From positions 1 to 8,874 of the forward strand of contig JAFADT010000405.1 in assembly GCA_023424585.1 (NCBI GenBank): a stretch of 8,874 nt of DNA. The letters run 5' to 3'. This document shows positions 5,713-8,874 of this stretch, piece by piece. The notes under the pieces are model-generated. The model was not told the origin of the DNA. It was given only the letters and a program-made list of their open reading frames with translations, and searched no databases. The position numbers and the translations under genes were made by a program. How positions within the stretch are numbered: position 1 is the first letter of the stretch; the number at the start of each line of letters is the position of its first letter. This stretch comes from Pseudomonadota bacterium (GTDB lineage: Bacteria > Myxococcota > Myxococcia > Myxococcales > Myxococcaceae).

Positions 5713-8409
5713 ATGCCTTCCGCCCTCACCGCCTCCCAGATTCGCGAGGCGTTCCTCCAGTTCTTCGAGGAGCGCGCCCACCGCCGCGTGGCCTCCTCCT
5801 CACTGGTGCCCGTTGGCGACCAGACCCTGCTGTTCACCAACGCCGGCATGGTCCAGTTCAAGGACGTCTTCACCGGCCGTGAGCAGCGCGACTACCGCCG
5901 CGCCACCTCCTCGCAGAAGTGCGTTCGCGCCGGCGGCAAGCACAACGACCTCGACAACGTGGGCTACACCGCTCGCCACCACACGTTCTTCGAGATGCTC
6001 GGCAACTTCTCCTTCGGCGACTACTTCAAGGCCGACGCCATCGCGTTCGCCTGGGAGTTCGTGACGAAGCGGCTCGGCCTGGCCGTCGACCGGCTCGCGG
6101 TCACCGTGTTCAACGGCGAGAACAACATCCCCTGGGACGAGGAGGCCTTCGAGCTGTGGGCGAAGCAGGGCGTGGCTCGCGACCGCATCCTGAAGCTCGG
6201 CTACAAGGACAACTTCTGGGCCATGGGCGACACCGGCCCGTGCGGTCCCTGCTCGGAGATCCACTACCACCAGGGCGACGACATCCCCTGCGTGGAAGAG
6301 GCCGCGGGCAGGAAGTGCCAGGGCGTCGCGTGTGATTGCGACCGGTGGCTCGAGATCTGGAACCTCGTGTTCATGCAGTTCGAGCGCAAGGAGAAGGACG
6401 CCCCCCTCATCCCGCTGCCCAAGCCGTCCATCGACACCGGCGCCGGCCTGGAGCGCATCGCGTCCGTCGTCCAGGGCAAGCGCTCCAACTACGACACCGA
6501 CCTCTTCCAGGACATCCTCGCCACCGTCAGCCAGCTGTGCGGCAAGCCGTACACGCAGGAGTCCGGTGCTTCGCAGCGCGTCGTCGCGGACCACGCGCGC
6601 GCCACCGCGTTCCTCGTGGCCGACGGCGTCCAGCCCTCCAACGTGGCGCGCGGCTACGTCCTGCGCCGCATCATGCGCCGGGCCATCCGCCACGGTGACC
6701 AGCAGCTGGGCATCAAGGAGCCCTTCTTCTTCAAGGTCGTGGACCGCGTCATCGAGCTCATGGGCGACGCCTACCCCGAGCTGCGCGACAGCCGCACCTT
6801 CATCCTCGAAGTGGCCAGGCATGAGGAAGAGGGCTTCCGCCGCACGCTCGACCGCGGCCTCAAGCTGATGGACGAGGAGCTGGCCAAGCTCCAGGCCTCC
6901 GGCGGCAAGATCCTCTCCGGCGACGTCGTCTTCCTGCTGCACGGCACCTACGGCTTCCCGTGGGACCTCACGCAGATCATCGCGCGCGAGCGCGGCTACG
7001 ACGTGGACCTGGAGGGCTTCAACAAGCTCAAGCAGGCGGAGGCCGACGAGCAGGAGGACTTCGTCAAGGACCAGAAGTCCACCAAGGACATCTTCCAGGG
7101 CGTCCTGTCGCGCACCGCGCCCACCCAGTTCCTGGGCTACGACGGTGAAGGCCACGAGGGCGAAGGCAGCGTCATCGCGCTGGTGCAGGACGGCGTGGAG
7201 GTGCCACAGGTCTCCGCGGGCACCACGGCGGAGGTCGTGCTGGACCGCACGCCCTTCTACGGCGAGTCCGGCGGCCAGCTGGGCGACACGGGCCGCATCG
7301 TCGCGCACGGCGGCAAGACCGTGGTGCAGGTGAAGGACGCGCAGCGCCCGGTGCAGGGGCTCATCGTCCACAGCGTGGAGGTGAAGGAAGGCACGCTGAA
7401 GGTCGGCGACATGGTGCAGACGTCCGTGGACGTGGAGCGCCGCAAGGCCATCCGCGCGAACCACTCGGCCACGCACCTGCTGCACAAGGCGCTCAAGCGC
7501 GTGCTCGGCGAGCACGTGAAGCAGGCGGGCTCCGTCGTCGCGCCGGACTTCCTGCGCTTCGACTTCTCGCACTTCTCCCCCGCCACCCAGGAGCAGTTGG
7601 AGCAGGTGGAGGACCTGGTCAACACGTGGGTGCGCGACAACGCGGACGCGCTGACGCGCGTCATGAACCTGGACGACGCGAAGAAGTCCGGCGCCGTGGC
7701 CATGTTCGGTGAGAAGTACGGCGAGACGGTGCGCGTCGTCACCGTGCACCCGGAGTCCACGGAGCTCTGCGGCGGCACGCACGTGAAGCGCAGCGGCGAC
7801 ATCGGCCTGTTCAAGATCACGAGCGAGAGCGGCGTCGCGTCCGGCGTGCGCCGCATCGTGGCGGTGACGGGCGTGGGCGCGCTCCAGTTCGTGCGCGAGC
7901 AGGAGCATGAGCTCAAGAAGGTCGCGGCGCTCCTGCGCACGAACCCGAAGGAGGTCGCCGTCCGCGTCGAGGCCACCCAGAAGCGCGTGAAGGAGCTGGA
8001 GCGCAAGGTGGAGGAGGTCGCGGTGAAGGCCCAGACGGCCTCACAGAAGGACCTCCTGGACCAAGCGCGCGAGGTCAACGGCATGAAGGTGCTGGCCACG
8101 CGCGTGGACCCCGCGGACGACAAGGTGTTCCGCGGCATGGCGGATCAGCTGCGCGACCGCATCGGCTCGGGCGTCATCGCCATTGGCGGTGAGAAGGACG
8201 GCCGCGCGGTCATCCTGGTGGCGGCCACCAAGGACGTCGTCGCCAAGGGCATCAGCGCGGGCAACCTGGTGCGCGAGATGGCCAAGGAAGTGGGCGGCAA
8301 GGGCGGCGGCAAGCCGGACATGGCGCAGGCCGGTGGCCCGGAAGCGGACAAGCTGCCCGTGGCGCTCGAGAAGCTCTACGAGCTGGTGAAGGGCGCGAGC
8401 CCGGCGTGA
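5713..8409 (+). CDS. alaS: Alanyl-tRNA synthetase
   Basis: 898 residues, close to the usual 870-900. It charges tRNA-Ala with alanine in the cytoplasm and edits mischarged Ser/Gly. The class II catalytic part shows LFTNAGMVQFK (40-50), RHHTFFEMLGNFSFGDYF (88-105), MGDTGPCGPCSEIHY (171-185) and the motif 3 DTGAGLERI (241-249). The editing domain has HSATH (584-588) and CGGTH (686-690), the four metal-site residues being His584, His588, Cys686 and His690. A coiled coil (about 735-775) leads to the C-Ala/DHHA1 part with GGKGGGKPDMAQAGG (861-875). The frame is open upstream to a GTG at 5509, but the extra 68 residues are Pro-rich and unlike the family. MPSALTAS fits the normal N-terminus, so ATG 5713 is the start. 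An insertion near 193-209 carries four cysteines. The stop overlaps the next start by four bases. Confidence 0.98.
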   Translation: MPSALTASQIREAFLQFFEERAHRRVASSSLVPVGDQTLLFTNAGMVQFKDVFTGREQRDYRRATSSQKCVRAGGKHNDLDNVGYTARHHTFFEMLGNFSFGDYFKADAIAFAWEFVTKRLGLAVDRLAVTVFNGENNIPWDEEAFELWAKQGVARDRILKLGYKDNFWAMGDTGPCGPCSEIHYHQGDDIPCVEEAAGRKCQGVACDCDRWLEIWNLVFMQFERKEKDAPLIPLPKPSIDTGAGLERIASVVQGKRSNYDTDLFQDILATVSQLCGKPYTQESGASQRVVADHARATAFLVADGVQPSNVARGYVLRRIMRRAIRHGDQQLGIKEPFFFKVVDRVIELMGDAYPELRDSRTFILEVARHEEEGFRRTLDRGLKLMDEELAKLQASGGKILSGDVVFLLHGTYGFPWDLTQIIARERGYDVDLEGFNKLKQAEADEQEDFVKDQKSTKDIFQGVLSRTAPTQFLGYDGEGHEGEGSVIALVQDGVEVPQVSAGTTAEVVLDRTPFYGESGGQLGDTGRIVAHGGKTVVQVKDAQRPVQGLIVHSVEVKEGTLKVGDMVQTSVDVERRKAIRANHSATHLLHKALKRVLGEHVKQAGSVVAPDFLRFDFSHFSPATQEQLEQVEDLVNTWVRDNADALTRVMNLDDAKKSGAVAMFGEKYGETVRVVTVHPESTELCGGTHVKRSGDIGLFKITSESGVASGVRRIVAVTGVGALQFVREQEHELKKVAALLRTNPKEVAVRVEATQKRVKELERKVEEVAVKAQTASQKDLLDQAREVNGMKVLATRVDPADDKVFRGMADQLRDRIGSGVIAIGGEKDGRAVILVAATKDVVAKGISAGNLVREMAKEVGGKGGGKPDMAQAGGPEADKLPVALEKLYELVKGASPA

Positions 8410-8874
8410 GTCCTCGCGCCCCCTCCCGCTCCCTGGCGCTCCTGACGGCGGCCCTCCTCCTGGGAGGCTGCACGAAGGAGCCCTCCACGCCCGAAGGCGG
8501 CCCGGAGGCCGACGCGCGCACGCTCGAGAAGCTGCGCGCGGAGGCGGACCGGGTGAGGCAGGGCGGCGCGCCGGCCATGCGTCCGGTGCCGCCGCCTCGG
8601 GAGCCGGAGGAGTCGAAGCTGGCGGGCCTGGCCGCGAGCATGGGCGACACCGGCCCGCGCAAGCTGCGGCTGCCCGAGCGCAACGACACCGTGCACGTGG
8701 ACACGGTGGCGATGAAGGTGACGGGGCTGGAGGCGTCGCACTCGGTGAAGGGCGCCTCCGGCAAGATGGGGCTGGGGCTCACCACGGAGGACCTGTTCCT
8801 GCGCGTGGAGCTGATCACCCAGAACGTGGGCGGGATGCCCGCGCCGCTGACGCTGGATGGCGCGAGGCTGACGG
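8406..8874 (+). CDS. Lipoprotein with C-terminal DUF4352-like beta domain, 3'-truncated by the window edge
   Basis: The frame opens at GTG 8406, whose last two bases are part of the alaS stop (GTGA overlap), and runs to the right edge with 156 codons visible. The N-terminus is MSPRAPSRS, then a hydrophobic run LALLTAALL, then the lipobox LGGC with Cys22 as the lipidated residue. A Lys at +2 after the cysteine (Cys-Thr-Lys) leaves inner or outer membrane retention open. Residues 25-75 are charged and Pro-rich, a flexible tether. From about residue 95 the pattern changes to beta-strands (NDTVHVDTVAMKV, then EDLFLRVELITQNVGG), recalling DUF4352-type immunoglobulin-like domains in which a long strand ends in an N-V-G turn. 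A weak GAAGGG (8388-8393) lies 12 bases before the GTG; coupling to alaS translation is likely. The function is unknown and the alaS link is probably positional only. Confidence 0.82.
   Translation, partial: MSPRAPSRSLALLTAALLLGGCTKEPSTPEGGPEADARTLEKLRAEADRVRQGGAPAMRPVPPPREPEESKLAGLAASMGDTGPRKLRLPERNDTVHVDTVAMKVTGLEASHSVKGASGKMGLGLTTEDLFLRVELITQNVGGMPAPLTLDGARLT

Noticed and set aside
5398..5873. Minus-strand frames between the hydrolase and alaS that could be a small gene
   Set aside because: They start inside the alaS coding region, have low-complexity Gly/Arg/Ala composition and no start signal.
5800..7908. 702-codon open frame on the minus strand inside alaS
   Set aside because: It lies wholly antisense to a certain gene, has a His/Val/Leu/Asp-biased composition typical of the reverse of GC-rich codons, and shows no recognisable motif.
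1..8874. Mobile element, CRISPR array or defence system
   Set aside because: No transposase or integrase motif, no regularly spaced repeats, no terminal inverted repeats and no nuclease or restriction-type domains were seen.

Overview
The window looks like myxobacterial DNA (Myxococcus/Corallococcus type). It is very GC-rich with G or C in most third codon positions, long antisense frames stay open by chance, and the accessory proteins are of kinds common in that group. This assignment is inferred from composition and gene style, not from a database match. No insertion sequence, CRISPR array, tRNA or rRNA is visible.

Left block (1-2922, + strand): three co-directional genes that are probably one operon. 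They are the 3' part of an unrecognised helix-rich protein (stop at 1268), a FemAB/CelD-type GNAT acyltransferase (1304-2497), and a short left-handed beta-helix acetyltransferase of the serine-acetyltransferase type (2479-2922). The last two overlap by 19 bp. This pairing is typical of surface-polysaccharide gene sets, so a role in decorating a glycan is a reasonable inference. The hexapeptide enzyme appears to lack the two histidines that CysE enzymes use for catalysis.

Middle block (2923-5217): a probable leaderless gene for a four-helix membrane protein built from an internal duplication (2978-4129), read from a recognisable promoter placed directly before its ATG. It converges on a minus-strand alpha/beta hydrolase with a GHSKGG nucleophile elbow (4138-5217). 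Only 8 bp separate the two stop codons, and inverted repeats lie at the junction.

Divergent intergenic region (5218-5712, 495 bp): no convincing gene. It holds a 19-bp near-perfect palindrome 44 bp upstream of the hydrolase start, which is a good operator candidate. It also holds two adjacent hairpin-forming repeats (5364-5389 and 5395-5411), and a TATA-like element immediately before alaS.

Right block (5713-8874, + strand): alaS, encoding a complete 898-residue alanyl-tRNA synthetase with catalytic, editing and C-Ala/DHHA1 parts. A GTGA overlap of four bases leads into a lipoprotein gene that runs off the right edge.

The most interesting signals are the two start codons placed a few bases after -10-like elements with no Shine-Dalgarno sequence (leaderless translation), the palindromic operator candidate, the catalytically atypical acetyltransferase and the duplicated membrane protein. 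I did not find an obvious new defence or mobile system.
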